Positions 25,704 to 34,562 of a stretch of DNA of 64,000 bases are shown here, piece by piece (position 1 is the stretch's first letter; each line of letters begins with the position of its first letter). The DNA is taken from positions 1,364,001 through 1,428,000 of the forward strand of contig NZ_AP019823.1 in the NCBI RefSeq assembly GCF_007990525.1, read 5' to 3'. The notes under the pieces were generated by a model. It was not told where the DNA came from. It did no database searches and worked only from the letters and a program-made list of their open reading frames with translations. The stretch comes from Leptotrichia hofstadii. Its GTDB lineage: Bacteria; Fusobacteriota; Fusobacteriia; Fusobacteriales; Leptotrichiaceae. The position numbers and the translations under genes were made by a program.

Positions 25704-26678
25704 ATGAAATTACTAGAAATATTTAAGAATTCTAAAAAACAGAAAACATCTCAAAATGTAATTGATGATGAGCAATTAAAAATAAATTTTATTTATCCTG
25801 AAGATGAAGAAATAGCAAAAATTGTTGAAAATGAAGTTTTAGCACATAGAAATCTTAAACAAATTCTGAAAATAAAAAATGAGTTAGAAGACATTTTAAA
25901 CGAAAACATAAAACCAGGTCCTTTCGAATATGATTTGGTGGGACATGACTGCACTGGAACATATTACTATGAAAATATCTGGTTTATAGATTTGCTTGCA
26001 ACAATTTATGAATATACAGACGAAAATAAGAGATCTAGAAGAAAAATATGTTGTGAAGCAATTTTAAGTGATTTTTATTATTTCGGAGTAACTTTTCCTG
26101 ATAAAGTTTATGCAGGTAAATTTAACTATATTGAAAATATTTCCGACGAATTATACGAAAAAGCCCTTTTAGAAGAACAAAGATTAAAAAAGAAACTGTA
26201 CAAATTTTCTTATGAATATCTAGAAGAAGTAAATAATAAAAAAATACAAGAATTTATAAATTTTGAAATTTCAAGACATAAAAACGAATATGAAAAAGAA
26301 GAAATTGCAGAACTTGAAAACATACTAAAACAAATAATTTATAATATAGACAACGAATCGGAAGAAGAAGATACAGACATTATCAAAAACAAAATCATTA
26401 ATTTTATTGGAAATAGCAAAACATTTTCATACCAAAGCAAAAATATTTGGATTATAGAACTGGTAATAAAAATTTTAGAAAATTATTCCCAAGATTTGGC
26501 CAAATATAGAGCATTATTTTGTATGGAACTTTTAAATCAATTATATCTTTTTGAAATTGAAGATTTAGATTTAAACGAGTTAAATAAAACTGAGTTTGAA
26601 ATGATACGAAAAAAATTATATGAGTATTACAGATTTTATGATAAATTAAGGATGGAACGAAAGAAAAAGTTTTTGTAA
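25704..26678 (+). CDS. Unknown protein with two-fold internal repeat next to integrase
   Basis: A 324-residue soluble, helix-rich protein. Residues about 40-172 and 185-312 are related copies: YENIWFIDLLATIYEYTDEN with RKICCEAILSDFYYFGVTFPD matches SKNIWIIELVIKILENYSQD with RALFCMELLNQLYLFEIEDLD, and each ends in LxxKLYxxxYEY/KKLYEYYRFY. I know no family for it. Its position between an integrase and a PLD-helicase suggests accessory or defence cargo, which is inference. AAAGCGAGTG lies before the ATG as a weak ribosome site. Confidence 0.65.
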   Translation: MKLLEIFKNSKKQKTSQNVIDDEQLKINFIYPEDEEIAKIVENEVLAHRNLKQILKIKNELEDILNENIKPGPFEYDLVGHDCTGTYYYENIWFIDLLATIYEYTDENKRSRRKICCEAILSDFYYFGVTFPDKVYAGKFNYIENISDELYEKALLEEQRLKKKLYKFSYEYLEEVNNKKIQEFINFEISRHKNEYEKEEIAELENILKQIIYNIDNESEEEDTDIIKNKIINFIGNSKTFSYQSKNIWIIELVIKILENYSQDLAKYRALFCMELLNQLYLFEIEDLDLNELNKTEFEMIRKKLYEYYRFYDKLRMERKKKFL

Positions 26679-27019
26679 GGATATTGAAAATTTTTTCAAA
26701 AAAGCCCTAGTTTCTACAACGTTTCTACAACAGGAAGTGTTATCGGTAATCAGCTAACATAATCAAAGAATATTAAATATAAATGAGAAGGAGCAGAAGT
26801 GTTTTTTATAAGCTTACAAAAGAAAGAAATGACAACACCTCAAAAACACATAGCATATACTATAATAGTACATTAATTTTATCAAAAAATATACATAACA
26901 TACCTTATCGGACTAAGGTATTTTATTAAAAAATATAATTATTGATAATAAATATAAATAATACGTCCGATAAAATACTTTATCATTTCATTTAATACCA
27001 TCATAATACTATCTTCTTT
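26679..27019. other. Gene-free interval with small repeats
   Basis: No gene is seen between the convergent neighbours. It holds a tandem TTTCTACAAC/GTTTCTACAAC near 26711-26731, a candidate attachment-site relic. It also holds inverted elements around 26900-26985 (TTATCGGAC against GTCCGATAA, and GTATTTTAT against ATAAAATAC) that could terminate both neighbours. Confidence 0.4.
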
Positions 27020-30000
27020 TTAACTTAAATTATACAATTCATAAATTAACTCTTGTGGTATTTTCTCATCTAACTTCCATAAAATTCTCATTGGTTTATC
27101 TCCATAGCTTTTATAATAATTGGCTTTTCCTAGATAAATAAATGGGTTTGTTTTATTATTATTCATGAATGCATATTTCCTTATAAATATGTGGACATTA
27201 TACCCTAATTCACTATGGTTTGTAAACATTTTCCCAACACTTGAGTTATGGGCTGTTTTAGGTTGGCTTATCCATTGAATTAGGTTGTCAGCAAATAAAG
27301 AATTATCGTATTTTAAGTTTTCTTGTAAAATATGAGTTTTGTCAATTGTTGCAAAAAGGCAAATATCCTTGTCTGTATTTGCATAACCTGCTCTCCAGCT
27401 GCCTTTTGGCACTTTGGAATCAAGCAAAATTTGGAGTTCTATTCTTTTATATTTTTTATACGGAATCAGAATATTCTCATTGAATATCGATAAATTATTA
27501 TTTTTCTTAAATTCTGACAATCCTAAATATAGTAATTCTTTTAGACGAATCTTGAAATTATAATTTGAATTTTGAGAATTATCTAAATTTATAAGTTTTA
27601 AGTTTATTTCATTGTTATTATCAATTTTATTTATATTTTGAAATATTTTTTTGCAAGTTTCAGAAATTTTGAATAAATCATTATTTTTGGAGTTTTGTTC
27701 TAAAATTTTATCTTCAACTAATTCTCTAAAAATGCGGTTTATAACATATTCTTTTTCAAAATTATTTTTTATATTAAAATAATTTCTATACTCATTAATA
27801 GTAATTTCTGAAGTTATAAACTCATTATTTATCAAATAATTTATAATTAAATACGTAAATGGCTCTACAAGCGTCAATTTTTTTTCTAAATATGCCAAAA
27901 ATTCAATTTCTTCTGAATTTAAAGATATTTTATTCATTTTTAGAATTTCAGGATTTTCAAATTGCAGCTGTGCATTATAAAATGAGCCTAATTTTAAGGA
28001 TAATTCTTGAAACAATTCGATATTTGTATCAAAATCACTTACTTTTAAAATTTCATTTTCAGATTTGCCAATTTCTTCTTTATAATCTAAATACAAGTCT
28101 TTTAAAATATTTTTAGAACTGAAGTTGATTTTTTCGATTTTTTCAATAATACGATTTTGACAAACTCTATCTAGTTCTACATAGCATGATTTTGGAATAT
28201 TTGAAAATTGATTTTTTATTTCGTTTATTATTTTTTCTTTTTTAGTAAATAAAGTATCCTTGTTGTCAACTTCGTTTGAAAAATAATTTATTAGCAAATA
28301 ATCTTTCTTATGATTTCCAATAAAATCAATAATTGTAACAAAATCTTTATTTTCAGCCTTTCTTAATCCTCTTCCAATTTGCTGTATAAAAATCGTTGAG
28401 GACATTGTAGGACGTAAAAATAGCAGTAAATTAATTGTTGGAATGTCAATTCCTTCATTTAAAATATCTACTACACATAAAATTTCAATTTTTTTATTTT
28501 TAAATTTGTCTAAAATTTCTGATCTTTCGTTTGAACTTGTATTTGCTGTGATTACAGCGGATTTATAGCCTTTGTTTCTAAATTCTTCTTTCATGAAAAA
28601 AGCATGCTCTATATTTTGGCAAAATGCGACAGCACTTAATTTATCGCCATCAAAACCAAACTTATTGATTTTTTCAACAATATAATCGGTACGTGTGTTC
28701 AGTAATAAATTTTCTAATAATACTTTTTCATTATATTTCCCATTTTTGTAAGGAATGTTATCATAATTAATCATGTAATCATTTACACCAAAATAATGAA
28801 AAGGCACAATCAAATCCTCTTCCAAAGCCTCTTTTATTCCAATTTCATCAACAACATTATAGTCACAAAGTGACAGAATATCTTTGCCATCCATACGTTT
28901 CGGAGTTGCTGTCAAACCTAGCAAAAATTTACTCTGAAAATATGATAGCGTCTTTAAATAACTGTCTGACATTGAATGATGAAATTCGTCAACTATGATA
29001 TAATCAAAGAAATTATGTTTAAATTCATTGTAACAATTTCTTAATGATTGAATCGAAGCAAAAACCATACTTTTATTAATTTCTTTTAAGCCACCGTAAA
29101 TTCTTCCAAATTCATTTTTATCAATTTTAAGAATTCTTGAAAAAACATTCATTGCATTTTCTAACAATTCTTCACGATGAGCTATAAATAAAAATTTTAT
29201 ATTTGAAATTTTAGGTTTTTCATTATTTATTTCAAATAGTTTATTTTCATTATTAGAATCAATTTCAAAAAATTGTTTTATATCCATTGCGGCAAGGTAA
29301 GTTTTCCCTGTACCAGTTGCAGAAATCACGAGTCCTTTTTTATTGCCATTTTCTCTTGTTTCATCCAACTTTTCCAAAACTCTTTTTTGCATGCTATTTG
29401 GAACAAATTCATCTTTTTGTGTTATTTTTGTTTTTCTATAATCAAATGTATTTTGTGTATTTATAGATTTTTTATATTTTTCATATTCATCAATAAAATC
29501 TTCTGTCAATTCTATTGCTTCATTACTGTGCCACAATTTTTCAAATTGGTTTAATGATTTTTCATAAATATTAAAAAAACTGCTGTCTGTCAGTTTCACA
29601 TTCCATTCTTCAGCCGAATATAAAGCACTTTGGCTAATATTAGATGATCCGATTATAACACTATGATATTTTTCCTTTTCAAATAAATATGCTTTTGTAT
29701 GAAAACTCTCGCTTGAATTATTGTAAATCTTTACTTTTATATTTTTATACGACAAAAGTTTTCGCAACGCCTTTGAGTCTGTGATATTTAGATAGACAGA
29801 TGTTATAATTTCCCCTTGAATGCCTTGTTTTTCAAGTTCATCTAAAGTACTTATTAAAAGCTGTATACCTGAGTATTTTATAAAACTTACTATAAAATAG
29901 AATTTTTTACAGTTTAATAATTCCTGTTTTAAATAAATAAAAAAATTACGAAACTTTACTTTTTCGTTTATAATTAATTCATTTATATTTCCGATTATAT

Positions 30001-30292
30001 CGTTATTTTTTCGTTTTAATGGTAACTCAAAGTGAAAATCAGTATTTTGAGTTTTTATTTTTTCTGATTTATCTGTAAATGCCTGATTTAATAAATACAA
30101 CTGTTTTTCGGTAAATTCAATAACTTTTTGATAATCATTTTTCCCAATAAAATCAGAAATTTTTTCTGAAAAAGTTTCCAAAATTTCAAATTCCAAATTT
30201 TCCTTGTATTCAGTTATTTCTAAAAAATTATTATTTTTTTCTTCTGTATTTATTAAATTATTTGGCTCAGATTTTTTGACTAAAATACTCAT
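27020..30292 (-). CDS. PLD-nuclease / superfamily 2 helicase / DUF3427 fusion protein
   Basis: About 1090 residues. A phospholipase D-like domain near 110-260 has ESFHTKAYLFEKEKYHSVII followed by GSSNIS (HxK motif, with Glu where Asp is usual). The SF2 helicase core has SATGTGKTYLAAMD (Walker A), VDEFHHS (motif II), LGLTATPKRMDG (motif III) and QIGRGLRKAENK (motif VI). The C-terminal third, with PKGSWRAGYANTDKDI, fits DUF3427. It probably processes DNA or RNA; such fusions occur in accessory regions, so a defence role is possible but not shown. The ATG at 30292 has a GGAG site; a GTG at 30298 is too close to it. Confidence 0.85.
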   Translation of the reverse strand: MSILVKKSEPNNLINTEEKNNNFLEITEYKENLEFEILETFSEKISDFIGKNDYQKVIEFTEKQLYLLNQAFTDKSEKIKTQNTDFHFELPLKRKNNDIIGNINELIINEKVKFRNFFIYLKQELLNCKKFYFIVSFIKYSGIQLLISTLDELEKQGIQGEIITSVYLNITDSKALRKLLSYKNIKVKIYNNSSESFHTKAYLFEKEKYHSVIIGSSNISQSALYSAEEWNVKLTDSSFFNIYEKSLNQFEKLWHSNEAIELTEDFIDEYEKYKKSINTQNTFDYRKTKITQKDEFVPNSMQKRVLEKLDETRENGNKKGLVISATGTGKTYLAAMDIKQFFEIDSNNENKLFEINNEKPKISNIKFLFIAHREELLENAMNVFSRILKIDKNEFGRIYGGLKEINKSMVFASIQSLRNCYNEFKHNFFDYIIVDEFHHSMSDSYLKTLSYFQSKFLLGLTATPKRMDGKDILSLCDYNVVDEIGIKEALEEDLIVPFHYFGVNDYMINYDNIPYKNGKYNEKVLLENLLLNTRTDYIVEKINKFGFDGDKLSAVAFCQNIEHAFFMKEEFRNKGYKSAVITANTSSNERSEILDKFKNKKIEILCVVDILNEGIDIPTINLLLFLRPTMSSTIFIQQIGRGLRKAENKDFVTIIDFIGNHKKDYLLINYFSNEVDNKDTLFTKKEKIINEIKNQFSNIPKSCYVELDRVCQNRIIEKIEKINFSSKNILKDLYLDYKEEIGKSENEILKVSDFDTNIELFQELSLKLGSFYNAQLQFENPEILKMNKISLNSEEIEFLAYLEKKLTLVEPFTYLIINYLINNEFITSEITINEYRNYFNIKNNFEKEYVINRIFRELVEDKILEQNSKNNDLFKISETCKKIFQNINKIDNNNEINLKLINLDNSQNSNYNFKIRLKELLYLGLSEFKKNNNLSIFNENILIPYKKYKRIELQILLDSKVPKGSWRAGYANTDKDICLFATIDKTHILQENLKYDNSLFADNLIQWISQPKTAHNSSVGKMFTNHSELGYNVHIFIRKYAFMNNNKTNPFIYLGKANYYKSYGDKPMRILWKLDEKIPQELIYELYNLS

Positions 30293-30355
30293 TTTCACTC
30301 CATTTATTTTACTTTAATTATATTTTTTGACTTTACATAAATATTTTTTCAAAAA

Positions 30356-30994
30356 TTATTCTTTTTCTAAAAATTCTAAAATTCGCTTATTTCCGGTCTT
30401 ATGCTTCATCATCTTGAAGAAAATTCTAAACATTATAAGAACATCGTAATAACTGCCGTGCAACTGGCTTTCTTCAAACGGGATATTATAATAATTGGCA
30501 CATTCCATAAGTTTTGGCCATTTGTAATTTCCGTACGAAGAACCGTTTACTTTAACGATGTCTATATTTGTTAGCATTGTATCAAATTGATTTTGCAGAG
30601 GAAAATCTACGAAGCTTCTGTCAAATTTTATGTTATGGGCGACAAAATGGCTTGTGTCTTGACAGAATAAGAAGAAATTATCCATATCTTCCTTAAAAGT
30701 TAAAGGATATTCAATCCCTGTATTTTGAATAATATTTTTTCTTTCACTTAAAATGACATCGTCTGTCAAGCCATTTACACTAACTGCCCCTTCATTTAAC
30801 TCTTCGCCTTCATTTCTGAAATAAAACCTGTTAAATTCAGATACTTTTTTCCATTTATTTCTTTCTTCTCCAGTATTTTCAGAATTATAATTCACTTTTA
30901 TTGCAGACATTGACAAAACTGAACTTCCCTGAAATCCATTTGTTTCCACATCAAAAAATATTATATTCTTATTTAGTTTTTTTTCTTTGTTCAC
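30356..30994 (-). CDS. DnaQ-like DEDDh 3'-5' exonuclease
   Basis: A 212-residue stand-alone exonuclease. Acidic metal ligands appear in IIFFDVETNGF (first D and E), AHNIKFDRSF (second D) and the C-terminal HGSYYDVLIMF (H and last D), giving a complete DEDDh set. The spacing YNIPFEESQLHGSYYD is typical of DNA polymerase III epsilon-like nucleases. It is encoded just upstream of the PLD-helicase on the same strand with a 63-base gap, so the two may form a nucleic-acid-processing unit. Confidence 0.82.
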   Translation of the reverse strand: MNKEKKLNKNIIFFDVETNGFQGSSVLSMSAIKVNYNSENTGEERNKWKKVSEFNRFYFRNEGEELNEGAVSVNGLTDDVILSERKNIIQNTGIEYPLTFKEDMDNFFLFCQDTSHFVAHNIKFDRSFVDFPLQNQFDTMLTNIDIVKVNGSSYGNYKWPKLMECANYYNIPFEESQLHGSYYDVLIMFRIFFKMMKHKTGNKRILEFLEKE

Positions 30995-31036
30995 TTTTTT
31001 CTCTTTTCCTTATATTTTTACACAAGATATAAAAAA

Positions 31037-31855
31037 TTAATCATTTAGTTTTAATACTGATAAAAACGCTTCTTGCGGTATTTCTACATTTCCGATTGCC
31101 TTCATACGTTTTTTACCTTCTTTTTGTTTTTCTAATAATTTTTTCTTACGTGTAATATCTCCACCATAACATTTTGCAAGTACGTTCTTTCTAAGTGCCT
31201 TAATTGTTTCTCTTGCAATTATTTTTGTACCCAATGCGGCCTGTAATGGTATTTCAAACTGCTGTCTTGGAATTACATCTTTTAATTTTTCAACGATTGC
31301 ACGCCCTCTGTAATAGGCATTATCTTTATGAGCAATGAATGAAAAGGCATCTACTGGATTTCCGCTTACCAAAATATCCACTTTTACCAAGTCTGATTCC
31401 TTGTATCCAATCATTTCATATTCAAATGAAGCATACCCTTTTGTACGTGATTTCAATTTATCGTAAAAATCAATTACTATTTCTGCAAGTGGCAAATCAT
31501 AACTTATCATTGTACGAGTTTCATCTCCCTGTGCAGCGTCAACTACAAGCAAGGCTCCGTCACAAGCTGCAAGCGATCTTGATACTTCGTAAATAAAATC
31601 GACGTGTCCCGGCGTATCAATTAAATTTAACTCATAAGTCTCCCCGTTTCGAGCCTTATACTTCAACGTAACTGCTTGTGCCTTAATCGTTATCCCTTTT
31701 TCCCTTTCTAAATCCATACTGTCCAGCAACTGATCCACCATTTCCCTTTGTGTTACAGTCCCTGTCTGCTCCAAAAGCCTGTCCGCAATAGTGGATTTTC
31801 CATGATCAATATGTGCTATTATCGAAAAATTTCTTTTATTTTTTTGATCCAACAT
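31037..31855 (-). pseudogene. lepA: lepA (EF4) with a large in-frame internal deletion
   Basis: LepA is a ribosomal back-translocase GTPase of about 600 residues; this frame encodes 272. Residues 1-110 match the N-terminal G domain, including AHIDHGKST (G1), GITIKAQ and DTPGHVDF (G3). At residue 110 (base about 31525) VVDAAQG runs straight into DETRTMISYDLPLAEIV, a segment that normally lies near residue 440. The rest, with RTKGYASFEYEMIGY, CYGGDITRKKKLLEKQKEGK and VEIPQEAFLSVLK, is the usual C-terminus. The NKxD motif and domains between are gone, so GTPase function should be lost. Promoter and GGAGG site remain. Confidence 0.9.
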
Positions 31856-31910
31856 TTATATTGTTTCCTCCGTTTACTCGTTTATTATCTTCTTTGTTAT
31901 ATTTTTAAAA

Positions 31911-31943
31911 TGAGTAACTATTCTATCCGAACCTAGTTACTCA
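31911..31943 (-). promoter_or_regulatory. Hairpin at the 5' end of the lepA leader
   Basis: TGAGTAACTA at 31911-31920 pairs perfectly with TAGTTACTCA at 31934-31943 around a 13-base loop, just downstream of a minus-strand TATAAT-like -10 near 31958. It would sit at the 5' end of the lepA transcript, 56 bases before the start codon, as a stabiliser or regulatory hairpin. The following T run is weak. Confidence 0.5.
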
Positions 31944-32191
31944 GCAATATGTATATTATATAATAATTTTGCATTTTTTCATAGTCTTTGTGAAAAATAT
32001 TTTACCAAAATTCAGTTATTTTTTATATTTTATTCCAAATTTTCGTAAAATTATAGCAAAACCACTTTAAAACTGAACTTCAAGACCATGACTATTTTAT
32101 TCAAACCCAGAGTTTATATAATTTTTAACAGATTCTAGTACACTTTAAAATTGAAAATAAAAATTATATTTGTATCACTTAAATTATAAAT
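31944..32191. other. AT-rich interval with possible mobile-element end
   Basis: Apart from the lepA promoter at its left edge, no gene is seen. TTTTTAACAGATTCTAGTA near 32119-32137 resembles, in reverse, the sequence near 23859-23878. A short repeat (ACTTTAAAA followed by CTGAA or TTGAA) flanks it on both sides at about 32061 and 32141. Confidence 0.3.
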
Positions 32192-32857
32192 TTATTTAAC
32201 TTTTAATTGATTCCCAGATTGAAAAATAAAATAATTTACATTTGACAAAAATTCCCTAAAATATGATTTTGGTATGGAAATAAGTGGCGTTTTCGCCGGA
32301 AGTCCATAAATTTCATAATTTTCATTATCAAATCCAACTTTTCTAGCAATATTTTTAGAACGGAAAATATGATAATCATTCGTTACAATCAATACTTTTA
32401 TTTTTTGATTTTTTTTATTATTGTTTAAAATATTTTTACTATTTTCAATATTTTCTATCTTCTCGAGACTAAACCTAAAATTTTCAACAGTATTCTTAGA
32501 TTTGTCCTCCAAAATAATTCTATCCTCACTAATTCCATTCTTCAAAAGTTCCCTTTTTATCGCCAATCCTTCTGCCACATTTTCATTTTTCCCTTGTCCA
32601 CCAGTTGCAATAACCTTAACTTCTGGATTTTTCTTTAAATACTCAATTGCAGCCTTTATCCTTTCCATAAGTGATTTAGTCGGCTTTTCTCCTTTTACTC
32701 TTGCTCCCAGTATTATTGCATAATCTACTTTTTTATTCTCATTTACGGCTTTTCTATCAGTTGTATATTCTTTTATTATAAAATATTGCACAAAGCAAAA
32801 TAAAAAAACAAATAAGATAATAGAAATTTTTATTGATATTATAATTGTATTCTTCAT
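32192..32857 (-). CDS. DUF218 (YdcF/SanA-like) membrane-anchored protein
   Basis: A 221-residue protein with one N-terminal membrane segment (IIISIKISIILFVFLFCFVQYFII) and a DUF218 domain. The motifs DYAIILGARV, VIATGGQGKNENVAEGLAIKREL, ILEDKSKNTVENFRFS and VLIVTNDYHIFRSKNIARKVGF are characteristic, including the conserved nucleotide-like binding residues. SanA/YdcF proteins act at the cell envelope, and the exact reaction is unknown. The ATG lacks a close ribosome site; AAAGGA lies about 20 bases upstream. A promoter and terminator-like hairpin lie upstream on the same strand. Confidence 0.82.
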   Translation of the reverse strand: MKNTIIISIKISIILFVFLFCFVQYFIIKEYTTDRKAVNENKKVDYAIILGARVKGEKPTKSLMERIKAAIEYLKKNPEVKVIATGGQGKNENVAEGLAIKRELLKNGISEDRIILEDKSKNTVENFRFSLEKIENIENSKNILNNNKKNQKIKVLIVTNDYHIFRSKNIARKVGFDNENYEIYGLPAKTPLISIPKSYFREFLSNVNYFIFQSGNQLKVK

Positions 32858-32895
32858 AAATTTTCGATTTTAAAAATATCCTTTCTTAAAATAAA

Positions 32896-33021
32896 GGCTG
32901 TTCCATTTCTGAAACAACCACTATAAAATAATTATTCTTTCACGATAGCTGTAAAATCACTATAGTCCTGAATTTTAAAAACTCTTTTAAATATTTTATT
33001 ATATTTTACCATAATTGTCAA
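32896..33021 (-). promoter_or_regulatory. Candidate attenuated leader or small RNA upstream of the DUF218 gene
   Basis: On the minus strand TTGACA (33021-33016) and TAAAAT (32998-32993) are 17 bases apart, predicting transcription from about 32986. About 65 bases later GGTTGTTTC (32919-32911) pairs with GGAACAGCC (32904-32896), followed by TTTATTTT, like an intrinsic terminator. The DUF218 start lies only 39 bases beyond. The unit could be an independent RNA of about 95 bases or a leader with conditional termination. Confidence 0.5.
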
Positions 33022-33042
33022 TTTTTTGTTTTTATTTTTTTA

Positions 33043-33071
33043 TTGATGTTTTATATAAAAAATACTATAAT
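33043..33071 (+). promoter_or_regulatory. Promoter for the gene at 33130
   Basis: TTGATG at 33043-33048 and TATAAT at 33066-33071 with a 17-base spacer. It is divergent from the minus-strand TTGACA element at 33016-33021. Confidence 0.6.
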
Positions 33072-33129
33072 AAATTATATAAAAACTATTTAAATATTTA
33101 AGAAAGTAGAAAAGAGGGAAAAGATAAAA

Positions 33130-34092
33130 ATGAGAATCAAAAAAATAAAAGATAATTTTTATGAAGAATTAGGAATGAATAAATATGATTTTTTTAATAA
33201 TTTAGTAAATGAAATAGGAAATTTTCCATATGTAGTTTCAAATATATACGAAGATAATTCAACAAAAACTACAATAGTTGAAGATCAGGGTATGTATATT
33301 AATAATGGCTGGAATGAAACCGATGAAACAGCATTATATATTTCTGAGTGTAATTCTGATAGTGAAATTAGAGTTTATTATGGTTATGAAGAACTTTTTT
33401 CTTATTTTTTAATTTACTATTTTGAAAATATCGCTGATTATGCTAATTTAATAAATTTTGTTGAACAAGAATTGCATAATTATATAGAATATATGGAAAA
33501 ATTTAAAAATTTTAGAATAAATGTTGATTTAGAAAATTTATTTAAAAGAGATAAATTAAGAAATTTCTTATTAAAATATAACGAGAAAGAAAATAAATAT
33601 AATTTGGAGTTTATTAATTGTTATATAAAATATATAAATTATTGGGATATTAATATAAAAAAGAAATTTTTTTCTTGTCTTCTTGGAAAAGATAGATTAA
33701 AAGAATTTATGCTTAACCAAAAGAGAGTTTTTAGAATAAATGGAATTGATTATTTTCAAATTGAAGAAAAAGAAAAATATTCTGAAATATATAGAATAGA
33801 AATAAAAAATGATATTAAAATAGAATATTATTCAAAAGATTTGGAATATGAAAGTTTTGGAAATGTTGGCTTTTTATACAAAGAGAAAAATTTTGATATT
33901 GAAAATAAAAGTTTAAAAGGTAAGGAATTAAATTTTGAACGATATAGAGATAATAGAGATGAAATGAATGTTGAGATAATTTCTAAAGAAATTTTTTTAA
34001 AAGAACTTGAAATTATTGTTAATGCTTATGAAGATATTTATAATGATAATGAAGTTCAAAAAATGTTTGAAAACTTTAAAGAAAATTTTTAA
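33130..34092 (+). CDS. Unknown cytoplasmic protein
   Basis: A 320-residue, strongly AT-coded protein rich in Asn, Lys, Glu, Ile and Tyr, with no signal or membrane segment. Text such as FPYVVSNIYEDNSTKTTIVEDQGMYINNGWNE is not a motif I know. Own promoter and a GAAAAGAGGG site upstream support expression. It ends in the same frame as, and directly before, an antitoxin remnant, so its insertion may have replaced the antitoxin's 5' part. A toxin-immunity type role is conceivable but not supported by motifs. Confidence 0.6.
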   Translation: MRIKKIKDNFYEELGMNKYDFFNNLVNEIGNFPYVVSNIYEDNSTKTTIVEDQGMYINNGWNETDETALYISECNSDSEIRVYYGYEELFSYFLIYYFENIADYANLINFVEQELHNYIEYMEKFKNFRINVDLENLFKRDKLRNFLLKYNEKENKYNLEFINCYIKYINYWDINIKKKFFSCLLGKDRLKEFMLNQKRVFRINGIDYFQIEEKEKYSEIYRIEIKNDIKIEYYSKDLEYESFGNVGFLYKEKNFDIENKSLKGKELNFERYRDNRDEMNVEIISKEIFLKELEIIVNAYEDIYNDNEVQKMFENFKENF

Positions 34093-34191
34093 ATAAAAAT
34101 AAATTATCTTGCAAAAATAGATAGAGGATTTTCTCAGATGAAAAGTGGAAAAGGCCAAGTTCATGATTTAATAGAGGTCGATGATGAATAA
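34093..34191 (+). pseudogene. 3' remnant of a YefM/Phd-type antitoxin gene
   Basis: After the previous stop codon the same frame reads NYLAKIDRGFSQMKSGKGQ then VHDLIEVDDE and TAA. This is the typical C-terminal tail of antitoxins paired with YoeB-like toxins. No start codon or DNA-binding part precedes it; the 5' portion is lost. The last codons overlap the start of the toxin remnant, as in intact yefM-yoeB pairs. Confidence 0.75.
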
Positions 34192-34472
34192 ATTATGAAC
34201 CGATGATGGCTGGGCAGATTATTTATATTGGCAATCTCAAGATAAAAAAAACTTTAAAAAGGATTAATGAACTCATAAAAGATATTGAAAGAAATGGAGT
34301 ATTGAATGGAATAGGCAAACCTGAAGCTTTGAAATATAGAAAAGGATTTAGTCGAAGAATTGACGAAACTAACAAGCTTGTCTATGCTATTGATGAAAAT
34401 GGAGTTTTATGGATAATTTCCTGTAGAGGACATTATAAAAATTGTTTTTTGTTGATTAAAAAGAGTGGATAA
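34184..34472 (+). pseudogene. yoeB: YoeB-type toxin gene with nonsense codon and frameshift
   Basis: The ancestral frame starts at ATG 34184 and reads MNKL, then TGA where YoeB has conserved Trp5, then TDDGWADYLYWQSQDKK. An extra A in the 8-A run at 34244-34251 shifts the frame, after which the text continues TLKRINELIKDIERNGVL, GIGKPEALKYRKGFSRR and WIISCRGHY, the normal YoeB catalytic end. An ATG at 34203 stays open to the stop but encodes about 17 wrong-frame residues first. The module appears dead. A terminator overlaps the stop. Confidence 0.88.
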
Positions 34473-34489
34473 TACCACTCTTTTATTTT
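34460..34489 (+). terminator. Terminator at the end of the yoeB remnant
   Basis: AAGAGTGG at 34461-34468 pairs perfectly with CCACTCTT at 34475-34482, followed by TTATTTT. Confidence 0.8.
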
Positions 34490-34562
34490 AAGTATTTTAA
34501 TAGATACTTTAGTTTCATGAATATTGCTTTATTAACACAATTAAAAAATTAAATAATTTAAT

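Noticed and set aside
26900-26990. Possible dif or replication-terminus site based on GTCCGATAA, which also occurs near 63120
   Set aside because: Neither copy shows the paired 11-base XerC/XerD arms with a 6-base centre; only a short shared word is seen.
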